Of a stretch of 64,000 bases of DNA, positions 41,720 to 52,638 are shown piece by piece. A model generated the notes under the pieces. That model had not been told where the DNA came from. It saw nothing but the letters and a program-made list of their open reading frames with translations, and made no database searches. The translations under genes and the position numbers were made by a program. The stretch comes from Macrothele yani (taxonomy: Eukaryota > Arthropoda > Arachnida > Araneae > Macrothelidae), in the NCBI GenBank assembly GCA_039090855.1, contig CM076997.1, positions 168,236,709 through 168,300,708 of the forward strand, given 5' to 3'. Every line of letters begins with the position of its first letter. Position 1 is the first letter of the stretch.

Positions 41720-42112
41720 CACTCAGTGTATGAACCCAGTGATGGTCAATCTGCGGAAAATGTATCAGTGGCAATATCTTGAAATCAATTATATTCATCA
41801 CGAAATTAATACTAAATTTTGTTATAAGGCTTCGCAAAGCAAATTATATCCGAACCCGTGGGAAATAAATAATTTCTTATATTTTGCAAGAACAAAGATA
41901 AGTGAATTTTTATACTAAAGATTAATATTTCTTTAACACAATCAGAAAAATGATATCTTAAATTCCTAAAACAAAGATGTCTAGAAAAGTTAGAATGCAT
42001 TCTAAGATAAATTCCTCAAGTAATTATAACTTATCTTAAACAAATTAGTAAAATCATGCAATGCATTGATTATGATACGCTTTCCAACATACTAGAAATC
42101 ATTCTCAAGTTA
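41720..42112. other. Intergenic, no feature seen
   Basis: AT-rich. No homology recognised. Confidence 0.4.
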
Positions 42113-42550
42113 TGAGGAAAATGGCTGTGGCATAAATCTCACTCCTGTGCCCTGACCTTTGATCCCATTTCGATGATATTCAACAGAACTAATTCAGTAT
42201 ACCTCCGAAATAACATGATAAAGTTTTGTCACAATCCAAGCAATTTTACGTAAGTTATGATGCATAAGGGCTATGGAATAGATTCTGCTTCTGTGTCCTA
42301 AACTTTGACCCCATTTCGCCCATTTTCAATAGGATTTGTTCCCAGGCAGGTCCCTACAACATATTAAAATTTCATCCAAATCGAATTTTTTTTACGTATG
42401 TTATGACGCATCATGGTGATGGACGTGATTCCGCTTCTATGTCCTGACTTTTGACCCCATTTTGTTCACTTTCAATAGGGTTCCTTCCCAGGTGTTCCCC
42501 TACCACATACTAATATTTCATCGTAATCGAACGATTTTTACACGAGTTAT
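42113..42550. repeat. 146-bp tandem repeat, block 1 (3 units)
   Basis: The marker TTTGAYCCCATT occurs at 42158, 42304 and 42450, exactly 146 bp apart. The unit includes CCTGACCTTTGACCCCATTT, TTCAATAGGGTT, CCCAGGTGGTCCCCTACCAC and ATTTCATCGAAATCGA. The first unit is most diverged. The block ends TTTTACACGAGTTATCGTGC. Confidence 0.9.
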
Positions 42551-42908
42551 CGTGCGGACGAACATACGCACACAACGCGTCACGTAATGAGGCAGATGGG
42601 AATCGCGACCATCTGCTCGCAAGAGTGTGACGTCATAAAACTTTAATAGGATCCACACACAGCGCGTGACGTAATGAGACAGATGATGTGACCGCGCGCC
42701 AACATCTAATGGGACAACGCAATGACACTACACTGAAAACGTGGTAATTCGGGGTGGTTATTTAACCCACTAAACGAATTTTCCTAAAGTCGAGATCAAG
42801 CTAAATCAATTTCTAGTACCAGAAAACGGTAGGTTAACCACTTTCATCAAAATCCTTACAGGCGTTTTCAAAATAAAATTTACATACATACAAGAATTGC
42901 TTCTTTAA

Positions 42909-43511
42909 GGTGAACGTCAAGTAATTTTGCTTCCTGTACTTCGATTGGAAAAATTTCTGTACACATTTTCTTCCCAATTAATGCGTTCCCAAGGATGAAA
43001 ATTTGAACATCGATTAAAATATCTTCATTTTATAATATATATACTTAATATTTTCTAAAACTTAACCATACTTATGTAATCCAACATTTGTTTGTTTGCT
43101 GACGTCATGAAAATACAGGTCGCGTCAGCTTTTTCTGGACAATTAATGCGTTCACAAGGATGAAAATTTGAACATCGATTAAAAGAGCTTCATTTTATAA
43201 CTTCGAATACCTAATATTATCTGAAACATAATTATAATTCTGCAATCAAACCTTTGTTTGTCTACTGACGTCATCAAAGTACAGGTCGCGCCATCCTTTT
43301 TCTAGTTTCAACACCACCAAAGGGAAAGTTATTGATTTTTAATATTATTATGGTTATGTTTTAGAAAATATTAAGTATTCCAAGTTATAACATGAAGCTA
43401 TTTTAATCGATGTTCAAATTTTTATCCTTGGGAACACATTAACTGTGAAGGAAATGTGTACAAACGTTTTTCCATTGGAAGTATAGGAAGCAAAATTACT
43501 TGACGTCCAAC
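42909..43511. mobile_element. 603-bp fold-back element flanked by TTAA
   Basis: Long inverted repeats of about 180 bp. The left arm begins GGTGAACGTCAAGTAATTTT and the right arm, inverted, begins GTTGGACGTCAAGTAATTTT. The left arm's inner part (AATTAATGCGTTCMCAAGGA) is repeated again in direct orientation at about 43141. TTAA lies at 42905-42908 and 43512-43515. TTAA targets are typical of piggyBac-like elements, but there is no coding sequence to confirm it. Confidence 0.75.
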
Positions 43512-43516
43512 TTAAT

Positions 43517-43960
43517 AATATGGGATAAGGACGATGGAATGGATCGTAATCCTATGTCCTTACCTTTGACCCCATTTTGTCCATTTTCAATGGGGTTCGT
43601 CCCCAGGTGGTCCCCTACCACATACTTAAATTTCATCAAAATCGAGCCATTTTTACGCACGTCATGACGCATTAGAGCAATGAAATGTATCCCGCATTTA
43701 TGTTCTGACCTTTGATCCCAATTCACCCATTTGGAATAGGCTTCGTCTTCAGGCCGTCTCCTACCACATATTAAAATTTCATTGAAATCGAACCATATTT
43801 ACGCAAGTTATGACGCATAAGTGCAATGGAATGGGTTTCGCTCCTACGTCGTGACCTTTGACCCCATTTGTCCCATTTTCAATAGGTTTTGTCCCCAGGT
43901 GGTCCCCTATGATATACTAAAATTTCATCGAAATCGAACTATTTTTACACGAGTTATCGT
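43517..43960. repeat. 146-bp tandem repeat, block 2 (3 units)
   Basis: Markers at 43565, 43711 and 43857 keep the exact 146-bp period. The block ends with the same TTTTTACACGAGTTATCGTG and GCGGAC motif as block 1, then GACGGACGGAC. The two blocks are related and separated by the fold-back element plus about 360 bp. Confidence 0.9.
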
Positions 43961-44490
43961 GCGGACAGACGGACGGACAAACCTGGAGCATATACGCTTC
44001 TTCAACCTACAGTTGGAAAGCGTAAAAAACGGAAATTAGTGATAGCGGACATCTCAGAACATCTTAGCGTTCGGTAATGAAACACTATCATGGAAAAGCA
44101 CCCGTGAATAATCCTATTGTTTCTAGTTGTTAGCGCGCCTTTTTACTGAGCAAAGGGACTGGTGATCGACTCCACTGTTGGGGAAAGGAGCTTTTTTCAG
44201 GTCAGTGAAGACGTAGAGAAGCGAAAATTTCCTAACTGGAAAAAAGTTCATTAAGCCAATCTTTCAACAGAATCTATCAAATCCACACGGATAATACGCA
44301 ACCCTCGTCTTGGACATGTCCGACACCCTGCATTATGGTCGAGACGATTCATAATTGCAGAGGAAATATAGCGACCGAATCCACCCAGACACATGTGAAT
44401 CGACATCATCTAACAGGGTTGACATTCTCCAAGATCTCGAAAACGTGACCTGAGCCAACGTCGCCCGCAGTTGACAAGACGACCCACACA
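43961..44490. other. Intergenic; second-type tRNA-like piece at 44128-44190
   Basis: TAGTTGTTAGCGCGCC, then GGTGATCGACTCCACTGTTG, resembles the minus-strand tRNA-like segment at 33226-33300. Otherwise nothing recognised. Confidence 0.4.
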
Positions 44491-44719
44491 CAACCCTTGA
44501 CTATGAGTTCCTCCATACTGCTCTATCAGGTTCTCCCGGTTTTGAGTTCCTCCCATTTACAGTTTTCGCCGCCATGTGGAATTCCCACAGAATCACATTG
44601 GCGTAGAATAGTCCCTTCAACACTTCTGACAATCTTCCTTACAGCCAGTACTCTCTACCATCAGAGAAGCAGTAAATGTTGCTTTATGTCCTCTCGCACA
44701 AAACAGACCCTATAATAAG

Positions 44720-45190
44720 ACAGGGGAATAGAGTTTTTCAAGCACGGCGTCGATTCCGTGGCTTGTCCCTATGTGTTTCAGAATTTGATGACGCCCGGTT
44801 TCACACACAGAAATGTTAAAGTGAATGTACCAACTCAAAAATAATTTTCCAAAGGTATACAGCGTGAAAGGAAGGTGTCATGATCTGGGAAACAATCAGC
44901 TGTGATAGTGTAACACTTCTGATATTCCTCACAGGCAGTTTGACAGCTCGGCGGAATACTGTGTGCTGTTGCTCTCACTTTCCTATGGGGGATACCTGAG
45001 GTATGTTTTAGCAAGATAATACGTGTCAGCATACTGTAAATATCTCCAATGAACGTCTGCTTTGTCATCCTTCTAGAGTGACCATCCAGATCTCCGGATC
45101 TGTCCACAATAGAACATTTACTGTGCATAACTGAATGCTTCTTAACACTCACCCGCAACCATTGCAGACAACAACCGTTCATCAAGACTA
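44720..45190 (+). pseudogene. Tc1-like transposase remnant
   Basis: Heavily decayed. Readable pieces are EGVMIWETISCDSVTLLIFL (about 44872), TGSLTARR and QDNTCQHTVNISNERL (about 45016, second catalytic Asp in QDN). Before them, NVPTQK and FSKGIQRE stand where the ERH block precedes GVMVWG in Tc1 proteins. The catalytic Glu block is not clear, and the N-terminus beyond 44720 is not readable. A minus-strand open frame over the same stretch is a shadow. Confidence 0.6.
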
Positions 45191-45216
45191 GAAACAGGAA
45201 GCATAGTCTTTGGAAC

Positions 45217-45438
45217 TTTTTGGGGGGGTAGGGTCGAGGTTTAACGACCCCCCGTGACCAAATTCATGGGCTATAAACAGTCGCCCATCCCTAATTTAGG
45301 GCCACTGGTTCCAGGGAAGTGAAAAAGCCTGTGCCGTAAGACAAAACAACATCCATGTCTCACCGGGATTCGAACCCGGGGCCAACTCGGACGAATGATC
45401 TGAAGTCAACGCTTAAACCACTGCATTACTAGGGCGAC
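45217..45438 (-). repeat. tRNA-derived SINE, minus-strand copy
   Basis: GAGGTTTAACGACCCCCCGT, AGTCGCCCATCCCTAATTTA, GTTCCAGGGAAGTG, B box GGGATTCGAACCCGG, ending ACTAGGGCGAC. A G-run replaces the usual poly(T) start. Confidence 0.88.
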
Positions 45439-47289
45439 TTAGGGACTTAATGCCCCAATGCTTGTTGAATGTATTGCAAAAACTAGGAGGCAGTTTTATA
45501 TACTTCTTACTGATGTGCCTTATTGTTTAGGTGATAAAAATGTTCCATACTTTTGATAACTATATATGTAGATCATCACATTTTTCTTTTGCATTAGGTA
45601 AATTTATCCGCCGGTTCTGTGTCTTACAATTCCCATGTTACAGAATATGATATTAATTCACTGAGAAAAGTACAGCGGTTGTCAGAGAGTTCAAATAAGA
45701 GTGACCACCTTTTTGTGATACCTAGTGTTACAATGAACTATCTAATAATGTATTGATATATTATAACAACTATTGAGGCTCCTTAGTAAATGTACCTTGC
45801 AAGATTTACTTAAGCATATGGAGTACCATGCTTAAAGATGCGCCAAAAAATCCGCTCAAAGATAAAAAATGCGTCTTCAGAAGGTAAAGCGTAGACAGAG
45901 TATTTTTATTGTCAGTAGTTTTACGAAGGCTTAAGACATGGTTCAAGTGACTAACTCTAAAATGTTTTTGTCCGATTATCCTGAATAAAGTTGTTCAGTG
46001 TTTTAAAAGAGAGAAAAAGTAAAGCGGAAAGGTATTTAAGTCTCACCAACCGTTAGACCAAGGGTCTTTCAAGACTTAATTCGTAACTGCTCACCTGCAA
46101 ATGACTCTACTGGTCTGCGCTGAATGCATACAAGATTTGAAAAACGTCCAGATACGCATAGGCATCTGAAAAAGTGCGACACTACTCGACCATTCCGGGA
46201 ACAAAATTGTCACACCTCATATATTGGGAAGAATACCAGCAATATTCAAAAGTGAGTTGCTTTTATATCTCAAAAACAAAAACAAAGACAGAACTGTGTA
46301 ACAATTTATTTCCTGTGCGTCTTGTCTCTTACGGATCAGAATGTTTGACAATAACTAAAACTGATATACAGACGCTTCCTAATATTCACTTCACGGCGAG
46401 GGTTTTGTTTGGAATAAGAATAAAAGAAATGCAATGATACACCTTCGTCAAAAATAAATAAATAAATAAAAAAAATAAAGAAAAATTAGACAACATTACT
46501 GGTGTCAAGATACTGCAGTGAAAACATATTGAGGTATCCGGGTAACGTAGAACAAAATTATTTCTTAATTACAAAACAAAAGTTTCAGAAAACATTCAAA
46601 TGATAATTGGATATCCTAAATTAGAAATCAAACTGGAGTCATTTGAAAGAGAAGTACACAGCAACAGATCACGTATGGTTGAAATGATGATAATGAGATG
46701 CCACGCTCAGACTTCGCAGCTGAGTTAGATAAATTTCTAGTTCTCTTCTGTAATTAAATCCTACTGAGTAAAATGCATTACCTGCGTTATCGCTTCAATT
46801 ACACATTGGTGACGAGGGCGCGTTGCACTAGAAACAGAATTGCAGTTCTTTCACGCCCAAGGAAATCAGAACTAAATTTATTTGATTTGTAGTTACTGAT
46901 ACGTACACATTGTTGCTTGAAGATCGATGAATGAAATGAGAAGCACGGTAAGTCGCAATCAAGTCTCCAGTTTGCAAAGTGAAAGACAATGCCTCGTCTG
47001 CACATTTGCGGGGGACATCCCATTCCATACAAATAAAAAAAAACACCACACATTTCTATAATTCTCGTTCTCAGTAAACAATTAAAGAAAACGTAGGGAC
47101 AATATGGGGACATACAAGACGGTGCCAAAGAATGTTGGTGAATTTTTTGACGAGCTCACATGCAGGTTTATGACAGCCCCTTGCTGGAATATAGGCTAAG
47201 TTGTAGCATCCCAGAGCGAACATCAGATTACTCACAAAGCTCACAGGCAAGGAGTACCTTTTGCTAGACATGAAACATCTCAGCTACTG
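45439..47289. other. Intergenic AT-rich, no gene seen
   Basis: A-rich short repeats (AAATA) near 46450-46490. Open frames are short and unrecognised. Confidence 0.42.
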
Positions 47290-48122
47290 AACATGAATTG
47301 CGGATGCTGGTAGACGCTCTAGTGTGCACTGAAAATAGGCCACTGTATTTCCGCTGTGGAGGATGCAATGCGGACGTTGCGAAATGCAGTAGTGTGCATT
47401 GTTATGTCGGCCACTGAAGTTTCGCTGTGGAAGATATGCATTGCGGACTTTGTAAAATGATCTAGTGTGCATTGCAAAGTAGGCCATTGAAGTTCCGCTG
47501 TAGAAGATATGCATTTTGGACATTGTAAAATGCTCTGGTGTGCACTGCAAACTAGGTCATTAAAGTCCCGCTGTGGAAGATGCATTGCGGACGTGGGGAA
47601 ATGCTCTTTTGTGCACTGCAAAGTATGCCATCGAAGTTCCGCTGTGGAAGATGCATTGCGGACGTTGGAAGGTGCTCTATTGTGCACTGCGAAGCAGGCC
47701 ACTGACGTTCCTCTATGGAAGATGCATTTTAGACTTTGGAGATGGTCTAGTATTCACTGCAAAGTAGGCCATTGAAGTTCCGCTGTAGAAGATGCATTGC
47801 GTACGTTGGGAGGGGCTCTAGTGTGCACTGCAAAGTAGCCACTGAAGTTCCACTGTGGAAGTTATGCATTGCGGACATTGAAAAATGCTCTAGTGTTCAC
47901 TACAAGGTAGGTCGTTGAAGTTCCGCTGTGGAAGATGCTTTGCGGACGTTCGGAAAAGCTTTTCTGTGCACTGCAATGTAAGCCGCTGAAGTTCCGCTGT
48001 GGAAGATGCATTTCGAACTTTGGAGATGCTGTAGTGTGCCCTAAAAAGAATGCAAATGAAGTTCCGCTGTGGAAGATGTCTTGTGAACGCTGAAAGATGC
48101 TTTAGAATGCATTGTAATGTAT
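47290..48122. repeat. Minisatellite, about 71-bp unit, about 11 copies
   Basis: Units share TTCCGCTGTGGAAGATGCAT, TGCGGACGTTG, GCTCTAGTGTGCACTGCAAA and GTAGGCCATTGAAG. Length varies from about 69 to 73 bp by small indels such as GATATGCAT for GATGCAT. The array is cut by the Penelope element and resumes for part of a unit at 50973-51003. Open frames on both strands here are shadows of the repeat. Confidence 0.93.
48110..48122. repeat. Left target-site duplication of Penelope element
   Basis: CATTGTAATGTAT, repeated exactly at 50973-50985. It is part of a minisatellite unit. Confidence 0.85.
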
Positions 48123-48215
48123 AGTATTAGTATTAAAAGAAATTCGTCTTGTTGCACGATGATATTTATTCAGCTAAAAAACGAAATCTATGTACAGTTT
48201 AAAAAATATGAGCAC

Positions 48216-48244
48216 TTTCGGTGTCACATTGACACCTTCATCAG
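48216..48244 (-). other. Candidate hammerhead ribozyme core in Penelope 3' UTR
   Basis: On the element strand: CTGATGA, then a perfect 7-bp hairpin GGTGTCA-ATG-TGACACC, then GAAA. This is the conserved order (CUGAUGA, stem II, GAAA) of the hammerhead ribozyme, which is documented in Penelope-like elements. Closing stems I and III are not convincing in this copy. AGCAT upstream can pair with GTGCT after GAAA, but the expected UH before stem I is displaced by a base. Confidence 0.4.
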
Positions 48245-48390
48245 ATGTGATTTCACCATGTGGTTACATGCTGGTCTTCCGTACGTGGAGTAGATGCATC
48301 ATGGGAAAGGTAATGTCAATGTCACATGATATACCAGATAACAAGACGGTAAAAAAAAAAAGAAAAAGCAGCATAGTTAGCCAATGAAGA

Positions 48391-50902
48391 TCACTTAACA
48401 GAAGCAATTGCTATTGTGCTGTCCTTCCCAACAAGATTGCTCCAAGGTTCAGGTAAAACATAAGGATAATAGTCATTACAGCAACGTGTATTATAAGCCG
48501 AAATATAGAGGCTTTCTGTAAATAACAAGGAATAAACAGAGTTAGGTGTGTTTATAATCTTAGCGTTGTCCCAGTCTGGGATGGAATTTCCAGCACTTGT
48601 GGTTCTTACAAAAAAGGTGCTTTGGTGATTCATTATTAGATAATATTTGTGTTCATTTAATCTTAAATCCAAATTTCTTTTGGTAGAACCCACATAATGA
48701 TTGTTTAGTTCACCAGAGATAGTGTCGAGCATAGGAATAACATACACACCCCATTTTTTCCCTTTGTTAATTTTGTCACGATCGTTGCGGATAATGGTAT
48801 ATAGATTGCATGATCGTATTCCGAATTGTATTTTATGACGAGAACATATGTTGGTAAGAAGGTTTACAATATGTGGATTAAAATCAACAGATCCAACAAA
48901 CTTTTTGGGCACTTGTTCACTAATTAAAGCAGTTGACATAGAAAACCGTACTTTATTGTGCACCCCCTTAACAACGTTGTCCGGATAACCATGGTTTTTA
49001 GCGAGGGATGATATCCATTGTAGTTCTTGAGCTCTGGCAAAATGGTTAGAAGAATGTGAATAAGCTCTTCTAAATAGAAAGTGCAGAGCAGAAATTTTAT
49101 GCTGAGAAATGTGAACAGAATTGTACGGAATAAGAGTGGGTGTGGAAGTAGGTTTTCGATAAACGGCAAAAGACAGGAAATTGTCAGAAGGTTTACGAGT
49201 AATTTGAAAATCAAGATAAGGTAAGACAAAATTATTTTCAAGTTATATCGTGAGTTTGATGGAGGGGTATTGAGCAGACATAGAGTTGACAAACTGATGT
49301 AACTGATTTATGGTATATGGTCAAATTACCAAGATGTCATCAACGTAACGGATATAGAGACTAGGATTTTGTGGGAATTCTTGTATGACTTTATTTTCAA
49401 TATGCTGAAGAAGAATTTCTGCTAAGACTGCGGATAAAGGTGAACCCATGGCTGTCCCATCGGTTTGTTGGTAAAAAATGTTCTGAAATTTGAAAAATGA
49501 ACGCTTTTTAATGAGATGAAGAGCACTCATTATGAAAGCAATACCATTGGCAGGAATGTCAGAATCAATGAGCAAAGCCTGAATCAACTGAAATGTAGCT
49601 TCCATAGGTACATTCGTGTATAACGAAAATACATCTAGGGACGCCTAAAAATAGGAAGTTGGTAGTGGCTGAATTAACTATAACCTATCAATAGCTTGTG
49701 GGGTGCTCTTTATTGAGTAGGAAGAATTCACAGTAAATTTGGTGAGATAACTTGCCAAAACTTTTTCCAAAGGTCGGGTGGGGGCAATGTAACCTGATAC
49801 AAGAGGGCGAATAGGGTATCCTTCCTTGTGTAGTTTTAATCTACCAAATAAATCAGGCACATGGCAGCCGGGGTGGATTGAAGGCTTTTGAAAAGGAGTC
49901 CGGAGGAGCTGAAGAGTTCTTAAGGCGGCTTAAAGCACTAACAGTAGCCCTGGTGGGGTCTCGTTCCACTATTACATGAGGGACACTAGAAATTGGCATT
50001 GAGCATTTTTTGAATATAATCACTTTGATTTAAAATCACAACTTGACTAGTTTTATCAGCTAAAAGAATGGCAATATCTGGGTTCTTTTTCAGTTTAATC
50101 AGCTGTTGCATTTCCTTCATGAAGTTGGCATTCTTCGGTGGTTTTACACCGTCTTGGATTGTTTTTGTTAAGAGACCTTGCAATTTTCATTCTTGCGAAG
50201 TTTCCTATCTTCTATTGGAAGTGAATATAGAATTTTCTCAATTTGCGGAACTGTTTTGAATAAGTCCACTTTACGTTGATTAGGGTAAGCGAACTTGTAA
50301 CCTCGTTGCAAGGCTCTTAGTTGAATGGGATTCAGAACCTTATCACTAAGATTTCTGACTCCATTATGTGAATCAGAGTTATAGCTGTCATGGTCCAGTT
50401 CATGCAAATCCAATCCATTACCCACATCAGGTGATCCATGTAATGATCCTTGTTCAGAAAGGCCGATAGGATGTCTTGTTTGAAATCCAAACAGCTTTTG
50501 CGTTCTACTACGAACTTCAGAATCCACCAACAATCTTAGTTTTTTCACATGGGTGTTAAATAAAACCTTCATTTCATTTTCGATTATTGCTGTAATTATG
50601 AACAATGTACGGTCCAAAATAATTGGGTGTGAGGAATCAGCTAGGAATGAGTAACAGGTATAGCATTTCTTATTAAAGAAGTCAATACTACTGCGCTTAC
50701 TTCTGATCTGTTTAAGTAGTCTCTTCCTTTCGGCAGTCCTTATAATCCTGGCGTCTCGTCTGGTAAATGGAGAATTGAAGATATCCAGATGTCGTGGAAT
50801 TACATTTAAATCTCTGCAATTTAGTAAAAATGACAAATGTGCCGATTCCCTTGAAAGTTTTCCACGAAAACTTCTAAATATTTGCATAGCATGGCTCCAC
50901 AT
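48391..50902 (-). pseudogene. Penelope RT plus GIY-YIG endonuclease ORF (lightly damaged)
   Basis: The least damaged long retroelement gene in the window. Reading from the complement of 50902 (MWSHAMQIFRSFRGKLSRES): an N-terminal region with LDRTLFIITAIIENEMKVLF, then RGYKFAYPNQ. After a shift near 50180 come DIAILLADKTSQVVILNQSD and MPDLFGRLKLHKEGYPIRPL. The RT palm follows as TDGTAMGSPLSAVLAE (about 49450) and YIRYVDDILVI (YVDD at about 49334-49348). Next are YLDFQITRKPSDNFLSFAVY and RKPTSTPTLIPYNS. GIY-YIG comes as WGVYVIPM and NHYVGSTKRNLDLRLNEHKY (about 48660-48760), ending at a TGA at 48391-48393. RT Asp and GIY-YIG motifs are intact. A handful of stops (for example near 49320, 49680, 49985) and about two frameshifts break it. 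Confidence 0.9.
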
Positions 50903-50972
50903 GATGAATTTTGAAGAAGACTGTGATTCACAATAAAATGCGGAAGTATGTCGGTAGACACATAGTGCCTAC

Positions 50973-51003
50973 CATTGTAATGTATGCTACTGAAGTTCCA
51001 CAG
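50973..51003. repeat. Right TSD and continuation of the minisatellite
   Basis: CATTGTAATGTAT (50973-50985) followed by GCTACTGAAGTTCCAC, which is the next part of the 71-bp unit. This confirms the insertion point. Confidence 0.85.
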
Positions 51004-52636
51004 GATTGAAATCTTTCTCTATGATTTAACTATTGCGTGAACAAAATTGCAGGCTTTCTATGGAATCTACATAAATGGGAGGGCTTCTTCATACACGAAA
51101 GGTAAGGTAAGTCTATAGCACCAGGAAAATAGGGACACTTCACTGCAATATGCCATCTTGGTACATCTAAGGAGTGAAGTATCCGACGACGAGAATTAGC
51201 AGCGTTGTACGTCCATTCTGTGCTATACCACCTCACTCCATCGCACTGCAAAAGCCATATCGATCTCTTTCACCAAGGTGTGTGGATTGTATTGCTTTTT
51301 CAACTACCTATACAGTCGTCTACGGGGAGTCTCCGTCGCCAATGGAAACTACACTCATCCACAAACGAAAATTTGCGCACCTGGTCATTTGTCCGTTTTC
51401 GACCTTGTCAGTACCATAAAAACGTGTATGCATGTATTGCGCAATTAACGGTAAACTAATCACTTGCCATTCTTCACAAGGACCATTTTTAAAAGTCATA
51501 AAGCATAATTATAAAATAAAACGTTGATCACTCATATTTATATAATGTTTGCACTTTAGAACCAAACTTCAGCCATACATGTATGTGATCGTTTGGAATC
51601 GTCTCTAGATTTTATTACAGGAGTAGGTTGTCTTGCGACATTTCCAGTATCGTCAAAACACTTCCGTACATTTTTCAAACATTCTTGTTCGCATTTATTC
51701 TTTGCACCGTCAGCTTGGGTAAGGCAACTTAGCAATGTTTGAAAAGCACTCATTCATTTAAATGTTGTTTACGATCCATACTTAATGCGGGACTCCAAAA
51801 ACGCTGGCATAAACATCATTGAGGTTCCACAGATGTGGATTCGGGCACCAAAAAAAACCATGCAAGCCGGAGATTATTTCATATAAGAGGCGTTGTTATG
51901 AAAGCATTTCGTTATCGGCACTGATACTCTTATCTTCCGCTCATCTTAGCTATTATGCAATTGACGCTGTATCTCCAAATAGATATCATGTGCAGAGGTG
52001 TAAAGACAGCAATACAAACGTTTACATGCATGCGTTCCTAGCGGGAAAAATTCCATATTACTTATAGTGGAAAACGTTTGCAATTTGTCGAACGTTCTCC
52101 TTAAAGTGAACAATGTCTGTCATACCGTCCAAAAGAATTTCTTCAATCCATATTTTTAGGTTTGAAGATAGAGTTTTGAACAAAAGTGCGGACTTGAGCC
52201 ACCAAGCGTTGGAATTTGGTATGATGAAAAATTCAAACAAACAAAAAAAAAACAAGAAGAAAAAAACGAAACGTATATCCCATATTGTGTAGTACCCCCA
52301 TGTAAAATTAATTATCTAGAAGCAAAGATATCGCGAAAAATAAAATATAAATTTGTACCCATTGCGGAATAGATATGTATTTCTTTGTGTAGGAAATATT
52401 TTTAATCGAGTTTTTATACGCGTATTTAAAAGGATCGACACTTACAATTGTCCTGCGTTTTGGTTGTTTAAATGGAGAATCAACCAAAGCGCAACACAGC
52501 TGTAAGTGGCGGCTAATAATGGATTACATAGGTGATCGACGGGAGCGTCGTCTGCTGTAGGGAAATCAGGACAGCACAGTTTTGCAGTTGTCATCACAAT
52601 ACGGTATGGGTCAACAACAAAAAAAGAAAATACATA
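51004..52636. other. Intergenic, one small unassigned ORF
   Basis: No transposon recognised. A 65-codon minus-strand frame at 51556-51753 is listed separately. Confidence 0.42.
51556..51753 (-). CDS. Small unassigned ORF, possible host exon
   Basis: A 65-residue frame on the minus strand, MSAFQTLLSCLTQADGAKNK onward, with a hydrophilic Cys-containing stretch KCEQECLKNVRKCFDD (CX3CX6C). It ends CMAEVWF and TAA. It does not resemble any transposon protein seen here. There is no clear polyadenylation signal or splice sites that I would trust. It may be chance. Confidence 0.2.
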   Translation of the reverse strand: MSAFQTLLSCLTQADGAKNKCEQECLKNVRKCFDDTGNVARQPTPVIKSRDDSKRSHTCMAEVWF

Positions 52637-52638
52637 TA

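Larger units (their letters stand above)
48123..50972 (-). mobile_element. Penelope-like retroelement, near full length
   Basis: A 2850-bp insertion in the 71-bp minisatellite, bounded by 13-bp target duplications. It contains one long, lightly damaged ORF (RT plus GIY-YIG), and a 3' UTR with a hammerhead-ribozyme-like core at 48216-48244. It is a different family from the copy at 34753-37170. Confidence 0.9.

Noticed and set aside
44835..45185. 116-codon minus-strand frame
   Set aside because: The plus strand over the same stretch carries Tc1 blocks (EGVMIWETIS, QDNTCQHT). The minus frame is a shadow.
47319..47775. Open frames of 88-127 codons on both strands
   Set aside because: They arise from the 71-bp minisatellite. 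The repeat length is not a multiple of three and both strands are open, so there is no sign of a protein.
47290..48122. CRISPR array
   Set aside because: The units are contiguous 71-bp repeats without unique spacers, in eukaryotic DNA. It is a minisatellite.
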